Made by a program: the position numbers and the translations under genes. From Acidaminococcus fermentans (lineage in GTDB: Bacteria; Bacillota_C; Negativicutes; Acidaminococcales; Acidaminococcaceae), in the NCBI GenBank assembly GCA_004555735.1, contig SFHH01000133.1, positions 1 through 5,615 on the forward strand: a stretch of 5,615 nucleotides of DNA, written 5' to 3'. Under the pieces are notes generated by a model. It searched no databases. It saw nothing but the letters and a program-made list of their open reading frames with translations, and had not been told where the DNA came from. Shown piece by piece: positions 1 through 4,677 of this stretch (the stretch's first letter is position 1; every line of letters begins with the position of its first letter).

Positions 1-20
1 AAAATATTACGTTCTATCGT

Positions 21-50
21 CCAGTGACCAGTGACAAGTGACCAGTGACA
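21..50. repeat. Tandem heptanucleotide array 1 (4 x 7 bp)
   Basis: Four consecutive 7-bp units are visible: CCAGTGA, CCAGTGA, CAAGTGA, CCAGTGA, then CA. Only one base differs across the four units. The array directly abuts the perfect hairpin at 52-74. A second, more diverged array of four heptamers with a following hairpin lies at 1658-1714. Read on the opposite strand this one gives GGTCACT units, close to the GGTCAAA and GGTCAAT units there. It lies outside any credible gene. Function is unknown. Confidence 0.75.
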
Positions 51-77
51 GGGCCGCCGGAGGTTCCGGCGGCCTTT
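51..77. other. Perfect GC-rich hairpin, possible terminator of the upstream unit
   Basis: GGCCGCCGGA (52-61) pairs perfectly with TCCGGCGGCC (65-74) around a 3-nt GGT loop. A G-T wobble can extend it by one pair, and only TTT follows. The stem is very strong but the T tract is short. It may be an intrinsic terminator for a gene before the window, or simply the hairpin half of the repeat-plus-hairpin element that starts at 21. Confidence 0.5.
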
Positions 78-95
78 CCATAGAAATGGAGAAAC

Positions 96-125
96 TTGAC
101 AATCCCCACTCCCCTACGCTATACT
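96..125 (+). promoter_or_regulatory. Sigma-70-type promoter of the tRNA-Ser gene
   Basis: A perfect -35 box TTGACA (96-101) and a -10 box TATACT (120-125) are separated by 18 bp. Transcription would start near 132, about 11 nt before the mature tRNA 5' end. That is the short leader expected for a tRNA transcript. Confidence 0.8.
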
Positions 126-142
126 TAATCTGTTCTATACAT

Positions 143-231
143 GGAAGGGTGGCCGAGCGGTTTAAGGCACCAGTCTTGAAAACTGGCGATCCTGCAAGGG
201 ACCGTGGGTTCGAATCCCACCCCTTCCGCCA
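143..231 (+). tRNA. tRNA-Ser (anticodon UGA)
   Basis: The cloverleaf can be drawn by eye. The acceptor stem is GGAAGGG (143-149) with CCCTTCC (221-227), followed by discriminator G228 and an encoded CCA (229-231). The anticodon stem is CCAGT (170-174) with ACTGG (182-186), and the 7-nt loop CTTGAAA places TGA at the anticodon (177-179), which reads UCA serine codons. The T arm is GTGGG / TTCGAAT / CCCAC (204-220). A long variable region lies between 187 and 203, as expected of a class II tRNA. The length of 89 nt fits tRNA-Ser. It has its own promoter at 96-125 and a terminator 12 nt downstream, so it is probably a single-gene unit. Confidence 0.98.
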
Positions 232-242
232 CATAACCGAAG

Positions 243-275
243 GGCTGTCTTAGCGGACAGCCTTTTTTCTTTTTC
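243..275 (+). terminator. Intrinsic terminator after tRNA-Ser
   Basis: GGCTGTC (243-249) pairs with GACAGCC (256-262) around a 6-nt loop TTAGCG. Six T residues and then a further T-rich run (to 275) follow. This is a textbook rho-independent terminator, and it ends only 5 nt before the ribosome binding site of the broken gene at 294. Confidence 0.9.
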
Positions 276-395
276 TGGCAAGGAGGGTCCAGGATGGAAA
301 AAGAAGCGATCTACCGGCTGCTGGAGGAAGAAGGGATCCCCTTTGCAGTGACGGAATATCCGCCGGTCTTTACCATGCAGCGACCCTGCCTTTGG

Positions 396-425
396 TGGAC
401 AACGGGGGCCGGCAGGCATTATAAT
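396..425 (+). promoter_or_regulatory. Probable promoter of hydE
   Basis: TGGACA (396-401, one mismatch to TTGACA) and a perfect TATAAT (420-425) are 18 bp apart. Predicted initiation near 432 leaves a leader of about 35 nt to the hydE start. It lies inside or just after the broken editing gene, giving hydE independent expression behind the tRNA terminator. Confidence 0.65.
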
Positions 426-455
426 AAAAGAATAGGAAAAATCGAGAGAAAGAGC

Positions 456-461
456 AGGTGG
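456..461 (+). promoter_or_regulatory. Ribosome binding site that decides the hydE start
   Basis: AGGTGG lies 5 nt before GTG 467. The alternative in-frame GTG at 458 overlaps this motif and has only a weak GAG 3 nt ahead of it. The start at 467 is therefore preferred. Confidence 0.55.
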
Positions 462-466
462 CAATC

Positions 467-1567
467 GTGGATCTGGTGGATAAGCTGAAGGAATATTCTG
501 TTCTGACGGAAGAGGAATATAAGGCACTTCTGCTGACGGAAGATCCTCTGCTTCGGGCCAAGCTGTTCCGGGGAGCCCAGGAGGCCATGAATTTCGTGTT
601 CCACCGGAAAGTGTATTTCCAGGGGGTCTTGGAATTCACCAACCACTGTCCCCAGAACTGCCTGTTCTGCCAGCGCCGGTCGGAAAACAACGACCTGCCT
701 CGGTTCCGGCTGAACTGGGAACAGATCCGGGGCGCCTGCGGCCTGGGGTACGAACTGGGCATTCGGTCCTTCCTGCTCCAGGGGGGAGAGGATCACTACT
801 ATACGGATATGATCATGTGCAATCTGCTGCGGAACCTGCAGCAGCAGTTCCCGGACTGCGCCCTGGGGCTTTCCATCGGGGAACGGAGCCGGCAGTCCTA
901 CCATCGGCTCCATCAGTCTGGGGCCCAGCGGTATTTCCTCAGCTTCCAGACGGCAGATCCCCTGCATTTTTCCCGGCTCCATCCGCCCACCCATGCTCTG
1001 TCCACCAAGATCGCTTGTGTGAATGATCTGAAGGACCTGGGATTCGAAACGGATACCGGCTTCCTGGTGGGGGCTCCCTATGAACAGACGGAATACCTGG
1101 TCCGGGACCTGACATTGCTCCAGGAACTGGCACCCCATTCCATCACCCTGACGCCCTTCCTGCCGGAAGATGGGACGCCTTTCCGGCAGCAGGACCGGAT
1201 GGCCCTGGAAGAATACCTGCGGCTGACAGCGGTGCTGCGGATCCTCTTCCCCCGGGCCAATATCGTGGCGCCCTGGTCCCTCCGGCGGATCCATGCCCAT
1301 GGGCAGATCCTCAGTGTCCAGAGCGGGGCCAATGTGCTGCGGATGCCCATGGCGCCTCCGGCCGATCCCGGGGACCTGGACCGCAGCGCCCAAAAGAAGA
1401 TGCTCCACACGGTGGAAGTCATGTACCGATACTTGAAGAAATACGGCTATGCCCTGACCCCGGGCCGGGGAGATTCCCTGCTGTATCCCAACCGGGTGGA
1501 AGATCCCCAGCCGGCAGAACCGGAACCGGCTGTTTCGGAAGAAGTGGAACCCGCTGAAAATAATTGA
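467..1567 (+). CDS. hydE: HydE-family radical SAM protein ([FeFe]-hydrogenase H-cluster maturase type)
   Basis: The product is 366 aa counted from GTG 467 (369 from GTG 458). HydE is a cytosolic radical SAM enzyme that helps build the di-iron subcluster of [FeFe]-hydrogenase, with HydG and HydF. Seen: the radical SAM CX3CX2C motif in TNHCPQNCLFC (Cys61, 65, 68), then LLQGGED (104-109), LGLSIGE (133-139), TGFLVGAP (197-204), TPFLPEDGTPF (229-239) and SGANVLRMP (286-294). These fall in the order and spacing of HydE from Thermotoga-type sequences. Length fits the family (about 350 aa). Several motifs differ from canonical HydE: RHETA reads SFQTA, and PATTA reads APWSL. No second Cys cluster motif is evident. 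The last ~20 residues are a Pro/Glu-rich tail. No hydF, hydG or hydrogenase gene is in view. A PylB-like or other HydE-like enzyme is the main alternative. The radical SAM class is certain and the subfamily likely. Confidence 0.82.
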   Translation: MDLVDKLKEYSVLTEEEYKALLLTEDPLLRAKLFRGAQEAMNFVFHRKVYFQGVLEFTNHCPQNCLFCQRRSENNDLPRFRLNWEQIRGACGLGYELGIRSFLLQGGEDHYYTDMIMCNLLRNLQQQFPDCALGLSIGERSRQSYHRLHQSGAQRYFLSFQTADPLHFSRLHPPTHALSTKIACVNDLKDLGFETDTGFLVGAPYEQTEYLVRDLTLLQELAPHSITLTPFLPEDGTPFRQQDRMALEEYLRLTAVLRILFPRANIVAPWSLRRIHAHGQILSVQSGANVLRMPMAPPADPGDLDRSAQKKMLHTVEVMYRYLKKYGYALTPGRGDSLLYPNRVEDPQPAEPEPAVSEEVEPAENN

Positions 1568-1579
1568 ATAAGAAAAGTG

Positions 1580-1610
1580 AGATATGTTGTTTTAACAACA
1601 TATCTTTTTT
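1580..1610 (+). terminator. Intrinsic terminator of hydE
   Basis: AGATATGTTGTT (1580-1591) is the exact reverse complement of AACAACATATCT (1594-1605). This gives an AT-rich stem of up to 12 bp around a TT/TTTT loop, running directly into six T residues (1605-1610). It begins 12 nt after the hydE stop. The other strand has only a broken T tract, so termination is mainly for + strand transcripts. Confidence 0.88.
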
Positions 1611-1657
1611 CGTTCCTCCAGTATACTAACAACTGTAAGGAAACAACGAACAAAATC

Positions 1658-1687
1658 GGTCAAAGGTCAATGGCCGATGACCGATGG
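1658..1687. repeat. Tandem heptanucleotide array 2 (4 x 7 bp, diverged)
   Basis: Four 7-bp units run in register: GGTCAAA, GGTCAAT, GGCCGAT, GACCGAT, then GG. The units share the pattern GRYCRAW. Like array 1 it has four units, lies between genes and is followed within a few bases by an inverted repeat (1690-1714). The opposite strand of array 1 has GGTCACT units, so the two may belong to one repeat family. Confidence 0.6.
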
Positions 1688-1689
1688 AA

Positions 1690-1714
1690 AGGACCTGTCC
1701 CAAGGCCAGGTCCT
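1690..1714. other. 8-bp hairpin following heptamer array 2
   Basis: AGGACCTG (1690-1697) pairs perfectly with CAGGTCCT (1707-1714) around a 9-nt loop. No T tract follows, so it is not a standard terminator. It occupies the same relative position as the 52-74 hairpin does after array 1. Confidence 0.55.
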
Positions 1715-1746
1715 GCTGATTGGGAAAAATAAAATCATCATACAAT

Positions 1747-1751
1747 GGAGG
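1747..1751 (+). promoter_or_regulatory. Ribosome binding site that decides the DUF1858 gene start
   Basis: GGAGG lies 8 nt before ATG 1760. It overlaps the earlier in-frame ATG at 1745, which itself has no Shine-Dalgarno sequence. The true start is therefore 1760. Confidence 0.8.
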
Positions 1752-1759
1752 AAAAGAAA

Positions 1760-1972
1760 ATGGAAAACAACAAGAAAATCACGGGCGATATGCTGGTCGG
1801 CAAGATCTGTGCGGAACATCCGGAAGCCATCCCGGCTCTCCAGGCTGTGGGGATGCACTGCCTGGGCTGTCCTTCTTCTCAAATGGAATCCCTGAATGAT
1901 GCGGCCTTTGTCCATGGGCTGGATCCGGAAAAAGTAGTGGCTGCGGTGAACGCTGCCCTGGCGGAAGACTGA
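1760..1972 (+). CDS. DUF1858 domain protein (small CxxC redox-type domain)
   Basis: This is a 70-aa soluble protein consisting of one DUF1858 domain (also described as the hybrid-cluster-protein-associated disulfide domain). Seen: the N-terminal ITGDMLVGKI strand/helix, then a PEAIPALQAVGMHCLGCPSS core with Cys34 and Cys37 as the CxxC pair, then an acidic helix and the LNDAAFVHGLD segment (45-55) typical of the family. Cys17 is an additional cysteine. The domain resembles the short N-terminal Cys domain of ScdA/YtfE iron-centre repair proteins. It is the first gene of an operon: the next start is 14 nt after its stop, and the third gene is a hemerythrin. A role in thiol redox chemistry or in metal or cluster handling is inference. 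Family identity is clear, precise function is not. Confidence 0.9.
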   Translation: MENNKKITGDMLVGKICAEHPEAIPALQAVGMHCLGCPSSQMESLNDAAFVHGLDPEKVVAAVNAALAED

Positions 1973-1986
1973 GGGGAGGGGAGACC

Positions 1987-2595
1987 ATGAGCGCATTTTT
2001 GGGCCCCATCCATCATTGGCTGTACGGTAAGATCCAGCTCCAGGAGGCCATCATCGCCCGGATCGCTGCAGAAGCAGAACAGAAGGGCTGGAGCACCGGG
2101 GAGAAACCGGCAGCGGATTATGTGAAAGAAGAAACCCGTCCCCTGGACGAACTGATCGATACCATGAATATCCATGGCTGGCTCCAAAATCGGATCCATG
2201 ATGCGGAAGGCCGCTATGCCCAGCTGGTCTCCGCCCTGCTCCACCACAATGAAGGGCTGCTGCCGGATCTGGAAACCATTGCCCGGGAGGCAGGACGGGA
2301 CCGGGCTTTGCCGGCGGACGCCGATGCTTCTGCCATCTACCAGGCCTTTGAAGACGCTTTCCTGAACGGGATGCCCTGTGACCGGGTGAACCAAGTGACG
2401 GATCAGGATCCCGACGCCTTCACATGGGACCAGACCGATGACCTCCACGGGGGTTTCTGGCAGGAAGCAGATGTGAACCCGGCAGTGTACTATGACCTGC
2501 GGGATGCCATGATGGCAGGGATGCTGGAAAAGACCAGCTACACCCTGGAACAGGAAGACCACACCCATTATGTGCTGCGTCCCAAAGCAGCCTGA
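1987..2595 (+). CDS. Uncharacterised 202-aa protein in the DUF1858-hemerythrin operon
   Basis: I do not recognise a named family. The start is secure: ATG 1987 has GGAGG (1975-1979) 7 nt upstream and follows the DUF1858 stop by 14 nt. The protein has no signal peptide or membrane segment and looks mostly helical and acidic. It is rich in histidine and aromatic residues: FLGPIHHWLYGKI at 4-16, NIHGW at 61-65, LLHHNEGLLPDLE at 84-96, DDLHGGFW at 151-158 and DHTHYVL at 191-197. There is one cysteine (Cys131). Clustered His, Glu and Asp could bind metal, but no known ligand spacing is evident. Base composition and codon use match its neighbours, so it is a resident gene. Its place between a CxxC protein and a di-iron protein suggests a shared pathway or complex. 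That is inference from context only. Confidence 0.85.
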   Translation: MSAFLGPIHHWLYGKIQLQEAIIARIAAEAEQKGWSTGEKPAADYVKEETRPLDELIDTMNIHGWLQNRIHDAEGRYAQLVSALLHHNEGLLPDLETIAREAGRDRALPADADASAIYQAFEDAFLNGMPCDRVNQVTDQDPDAFTWDQTDDLHGGFWQEADVNPAVYYDLRDAMMAGMLEKTSYTLEQEDHTHYVLRPKAA

Positions 2596-2607
2596 AGGAG
2601 GCGTGCC

Positions 2608-3168
2608 ATGAACTACAGCATTGATTTGATGGTCCAGGAACATGCCAACATCAGCCGGATGCTGGAAGTGATCCGCCAGGCCTCCATCGGGATCCTGGAA
2701 GGGAAGCCGGTGGAAGTGGCCGACTTCCGGGAGATGGTGGACTTCATCCGGAACTATGCGGACAGACACCACCACGGGAAGGAAGAGAAGTTCCTGTTCC
2801 CGGTGATGGTGCAGAAGCTGGGCCGGGTGGCGGATAACCTGGTGACCCATGGGATGCTGGTGGAACACGACCTGGGGCGGGACCATGTGATGAGCCTGGC
2901 TACGGCCCTGGACGACTATGAAAAGGATCCCAAGACGGAATACAAACTGGATATCCTCACAGAAGCCATGGGCTACGCCCGGCTGCTGAAACGCCATGTG
3001 GAAAAAGAAAACAATGTGGTGTACACCTTTGCCGAGAACCAACTGGCTGCGGAAGACCTGGCAGCCATCGATGCCAAGAGCCGGAAGTTCGAGGAAGAAG
3101 AAAAGGCCAAAGGGGTCCAGGACCATTATCTGGCTATGTTGGAAAAAATGGAAAAGAAGTATCTGTGA
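2608..3168 (+). CDS. Hemerythrin-like (HHE) di-iron domain protein
   Basis: This 186-aa cytosolic protein is a predicted four-helix bundle that holds a non-heme di-iron site. Such proteins bind O2 or NO, or donate iron for repair of damaged centres. Seen ligand candidates in order: His12 in VQEHANI; the cluster DRHHHGKEEKFLFP with His55/56 and Glu59/60; His81, His87 and His93 in THGMLVEHDLGRDH; and His130 with Glu134 in LKRHVEKEN. These match the H...HxxxE...H...HxxxE pattern of bacterial hemerythrin-like domains. Residues 150-186 form a highly charged Glu/Lys tail, probably helical. Start ATG 2608 has AAGGAGG (2595-2601) 6 nt upstream and is 12 nt after the preceding stop, so translation is coupled. 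It is the last gene of the operon, before the terminator at 3181. Whether it senses, scavenges or repairs cannot be decided from the sequence. Confidence 0.92.
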   Translation: MNYSIDLMVQEHANISRMLEVIRQASIGILEGKPVEVADFREMVDFIRNYADRHHHGKEEKFLFPVMVQKLGRVADNLVTHGMLVEHDLGRDHVMSLATALDDYEKDPKTEYKLDILTEAMGYARLLKRHVEKENNVVYTFAENQLAAEDLAAIDAKSRKFEEEEKAKGVQDHYLAMLEKMEKKYL

Positions 3169-3180
3169 CAGACAGGAGAG

Positions 3181-3224
3181 GCTGTTGCATGCGTGAAAAT
3201 CATACGCATGCAACAGCTTTTTTT
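3181..3224 (+). terminator. Strong intrinsic terminator of the hemerythrin operon
   Basis: GCTGTTGCATGCGT (3181-3194) pairs over 14 bp without mismatch with ACGCATGCAACAGC (3204-3217) around a 9-nt loop. Seven T residues (3218-3224) follow. It begins 12 nt after the stop codon of the hemerythrin gene. Confidence 0.95.
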
Positions 3225-3225
3225 C

Positions 3226-3254
3226 TTGACTCTCCAATCGTTATAGGGTTTACT
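3226..3254 (+). promoter_or_regulatory. Probable promoter of the MATE gene
   Basis: TTGACT (3226-3231) is a 5/6 match to the -35 box and starts one base after the preceding terminator's T tract. TTTACT (3249-3254), 17 bp further on, is a 4/6 -10 box. Transcription would start around 3261, giving a short leader of about 30 nt. The -10 box lies inside an inverted repeat (3247-3267). Confidence 0.55.
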
Positions 3255-3267
3255 GTATAGGTGAACC
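3247..3267. promoter_or_regulatory. Operator-like inverted repeat over the MATE -10 region
   Basis: GGTTTACT (3247-3254) and GGTGAACC (3260-3267, reverse complement GGTTCACC) form a 21-bp dyad with 6 of 8 half-site matches and a 5-bp centre. It covers the predicted -10 box and start site, the usual place for a repressor operator. The regulator is unknown and not encoded in this window. Confidence 0.4.
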
Positions 3268-3274
3268 TTATTGC

Positions 3275-3281
3275 GGAGGAG
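3275..3281 (+). promoter_or_regulatory. Ribosome binding site that decides the MATE start
   Basis: GGAGGAG lies 9 nt ahead of ATG 3291, with a run of seven T residues between. The longer in-frame reading from GTG 3261 has no Shine-Dalgarno and would start at about the predicted transcription start, so 3291 is chosen. Confidence 0.8.
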
Positions 3282-3290
3282 AGTTTTTTT

Positions 3291-4628
3291 ATGGAAATCG
3301 ATGCGACCCGGGGCAGTGTGTGGAAGACCATGGGGCGATTCGCCCTGCCCTATCTTTGTTCTTATTTCCTGCAGACCCTGTACGGGATGGCGGATCTGTT
3401 CATCATCGGCCAGTTCGAGGGAGCGGCCAGTATCACGGCTGTTTCCATCGGCAGCCAGGTGATGCATATGGTGACGGTGATGCTGGTGGGCCTGGCCATG
3501 GGGACCACCGTGACCATTGCCCAGGCCGTGGGGGGTGGCAAACGGGAACAGGCAGCCTGGGCCACGGGGAATACCCTGACCCTTTTCCTGGGGTGCAGCC
3601 TGGTGCTGGCGACGCTCCTTACATTCCTGGCCCAGCCAATCGCGGCCCTGATGCACACCCCGGCGGAGGCCGTCCCCGGTACGGTGGAGTACCTGACCAT
3701 CTGTTTCCTGGGGATCCCCTTCATCACCGCCTACAACATCATCAGTGCCATCTTCCGGGGCCTGGGGAATTCCCGGAGCCCTATGATCTTCATCGCCATT
3801 GCCTGCGCTGTCAATATTTTCCTGGACTATCTCTTTATGGGGATCTTCCAGATGGGGCCGGCAGGGGCCGCCCTGGGGACCACCCTGTCCCAGGCCGTCA
3901 GCGTAGCCATTTCCGTTTTCATGATCCGCTGGTACCATCTGGGCATCAGCCTCCGGAAAGAACACTTGGAACCCCAGAGGGAAGTGATCCGGAAGCTGCT
4001 GCGGATCGGGGTTCCCATCGCTCTCCAGGATGGCTTCATCCAGGTGGCTTTCCTAGTGATCACCGTCATCGCCAATGAGCGGGGGATCACCGATGCGGCA
4101 GCGGTGGGCATCGTGGAGAAGATCATCAGTTTCGTATTCCTGGTGCCTTCTTCCCTCCTAAGCACCGTTTCCGCCCTGGGAGCCCAGAATATCGGGGCCC
4201 ACAAGCCGGAACGGGCCCGGGCCATCCTGCAGGATGCCCTGAAAGCGGCAGCGGCCTTCGGGATCTTCATGATCCTGGTGATGCAGCCGGCGGCTCCCTA
4301 TTTTGTAGGGGCCTTCACCCGGGAGCCGGCTGTCATCCGTGCCGGAGCCCCGTACCTCCGGGGGTATATCGTGGACGTGCTCTTTGCCGGTTTCCATTTC
4401 AGCTACAGTGGCTATTTCTGCGCCTGGGGCCGGTCAGAGTTTTCCTTTATCCATAATGTGATCTCCATCGTCCTGGCCCGGATCCCCCTGGTGTACGCCG
4501 CCAGCAAAGCGTTCCCGGATACCTTGCTGCCCATGGGCCTGGCTACAGCCGGCGGGTCCCTGGTTTCCGTACTCATCTGCCTGGGGCTGTATGGGAAGCT
4601 GGCAGGAAGAGACAAGAGGGAGGGATAA
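3291..4628 (+). CDS. MATE-family multidrug/Na+ (or H+) antiporter
   Basis: This 445-aa integral inner-membrane protein has alternating hydrophobic segments consistent with about 12 membrane helices in two homologous halves. MATE proteins export cationic drugs, dyes or metabolites in exchange for Na+ or H+. Seen family motifs: LYGMADLFIIGQF (30-42, with Asp35); GLAMGTTVTIAQAVGGGK (67-84); IFRGLGNSRSPM (154-165) followed by NIFLDYLFM (175-183); GPAGAALGT (189-197); and in the second half GAQNIGAHKPERA (297-309). Length is typical (about 440-460 aa). It is monocistronic, between its own promoter at 3226 and a probable terminator ending at 4648. A dyad over the promoter suggests inducible expression. 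The sequence looks more like the DinF/NorM-like bacterial clusters than the oligosaccharide flippases, but the substrate cannot be predicted. Confidence 0.93.
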   Translation: MEIDATRGSVWKTMGRFALPYLCSYFLQTLYGMADLFIIGQFEGAASITAVSIGSQVMHMVTVMLVGLAMGTTVTIAQAVGGGKREQAAWATGNTLTLFLGCSLVLATLLTFLAQPIAALMHTPAEAVPGTVEYLTICFLGIPFITAYNIISAIFRGLGNSRSPMIFIAIACAVNIFLDYLFMGIFQMGPAGAALGTTLSQAVSVAISVFMIRWYHLGISLRKEHLEPQREVIRKLLRIGVPIALQDGFIQVAFLVITVIANERGITDAAAVGIVEKIISFVFLVPSSLLSTVSALGAQNIGAHKPERARAILQDALKAAAAFGIFMILVMQPAAPYFVGAFTREPAVIRAGAPYLRGYIVDVLFAGFHFSYSGYFCAWGRSEFSFIHNVISIVLARIPLVYAASKAFPDTLLPMGLATAGGSLVSVLICLGLYGKLAGRDKREG

Positions 4629-4648
4629 AGACCACCCCAGCTTTTTTT
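4596..4648 (+). terminator. Probable terminator overlapping the end of the MATE gene
   Basis: AAGCTGG (4596-4602) can pair with CCAGCTT (4637-4643), just before seven T residues (4642-4648). Inside this stem, GGG-A-GG (4618-4623) can pair with CC-A-CCC (4632-4637) with one A-A mismatch. The two foldings compete for C4637. The stem is imperfect and starts inside the coding sequence, so confidence is moderate. Confidence 0.5.
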
Positions 4649-4651
4649 GTA

Positions 4652-4670
4652 AAAGAATACTGTATTCTTT
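4652..4670. promoter_or_regulatory. Perfect 19-bp inverted repeat (operator candidate)
   Basis: AAAGAATAC (4652-4660) and GTATTCTTT (4662-4670) form a perfect 9-bp dyad around a single T. The 1-nt centre argues against an RNA hairpin and for a protein binding site. Its core TACTGTAT also occurs at 3251-3258 in the MATE promoter dyad. It lies about 63 bp upstream of the gltB promoter -35 box. Confidence 0.5.
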
Positions 4671-4677
4671 CTCATTT

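Larger units (their letters stand above)
294..488 (+). pseudogene. Truncated YbaK/ProX-type prolyl-tRNA editing protein gene (remnant)
   Basis: A 64-codon frame starts at ATG 294 behind an excellent Shine-Dalgarno AAGGAGG (280-286, 7-nt spacing). The first ~29 residues, from MEKEAIYRLLEEEGIPF through TEYPPVFTMQ, match the N-terminus of YbaK/ProX family trans-editing proteins, which deacylate mischarged tRNA-Pro. The usual pattern there is a short helix, then 'GIPyevtEHpaVfTMeE'. After codon 29 (about base 380) similarity stops. The rest is Trp/Arg-rich and reads into the hydE start, whereas the family is normally about 160 residues. In the +2 frame the adjoining DNA reads ATLPLVDNGGRQAL and stops at 422-424, so a deletion may have joined two unrelated ends. 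I see this as a decayed gene. A functional 64-aa peptide is possible but unlikely. Confidence 0.65.
1611..1744. other. Intergenic region before the DUF1858 operon
   Basis: This stretch holds no gene. It contains the second heptamer array (1658-1685) and a hairpin (1690-1714). A TATACT at 1622-1627 could be a -10 box, but no good -35 lies 17 bp upstream. A TAAAAT at 1730-1735 is another weak -10 candidate without a clear -35. The operon promoter is presumably here but I cannot place it with confidence. Confidence 0.4.

Noticed and set aside
21..50. Fragment of a CRISPR array
   Set aside because: The units are 7 bp and head-to-tail without spacers.
143..231. tRNA-Ser 3' end as an integrase attachment site
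   Set aside because: No second copy of the tRNA 3' segment and no integrase gene occur in the window.
419..1408. 329-aa minus-strand frame opposite hydE
   Set aside because: It has low-complexity Pro/Gln/Arg-rich composition and no domain. The + strand has clear radical SAM motifs over the same span.
1720..1746. Promoter TTGGGA-N15-TACAAT before the DUF1858 gene
   Set aside because: The spacer is too short, and transcription would begin downstream of the ribosome binding site at 1747.
1879..3237. 452-aa open frame on the minus strand across the DUF1858-hemerythrin operon
   Set aside because: It is a shadow of the GC-biased codons of three genuine + strand genes. Its translation is rich in His, Pro and Gln with no recognisable domain, and the + strand genes have ribosome binding sites and motifs.
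3251..3259. TACTGTATA as half of an E. coli-type LexA SOS box upstream of a DinF-like MATE gene
   Set aside because: Only the half-site is present. The other half (TATACAGTA) is missing, and LexA in Firmicutes normally uses GAAC-N4-GTTC.
3261..3290. Ten-residue N-terminal extension of the MATE protein from GTG 3261
   Set aside because: There is no ribosome binding site before it. The segment contains the strong GGAGGAG of the ATG at 3291 and lies at the predicted transcription start.
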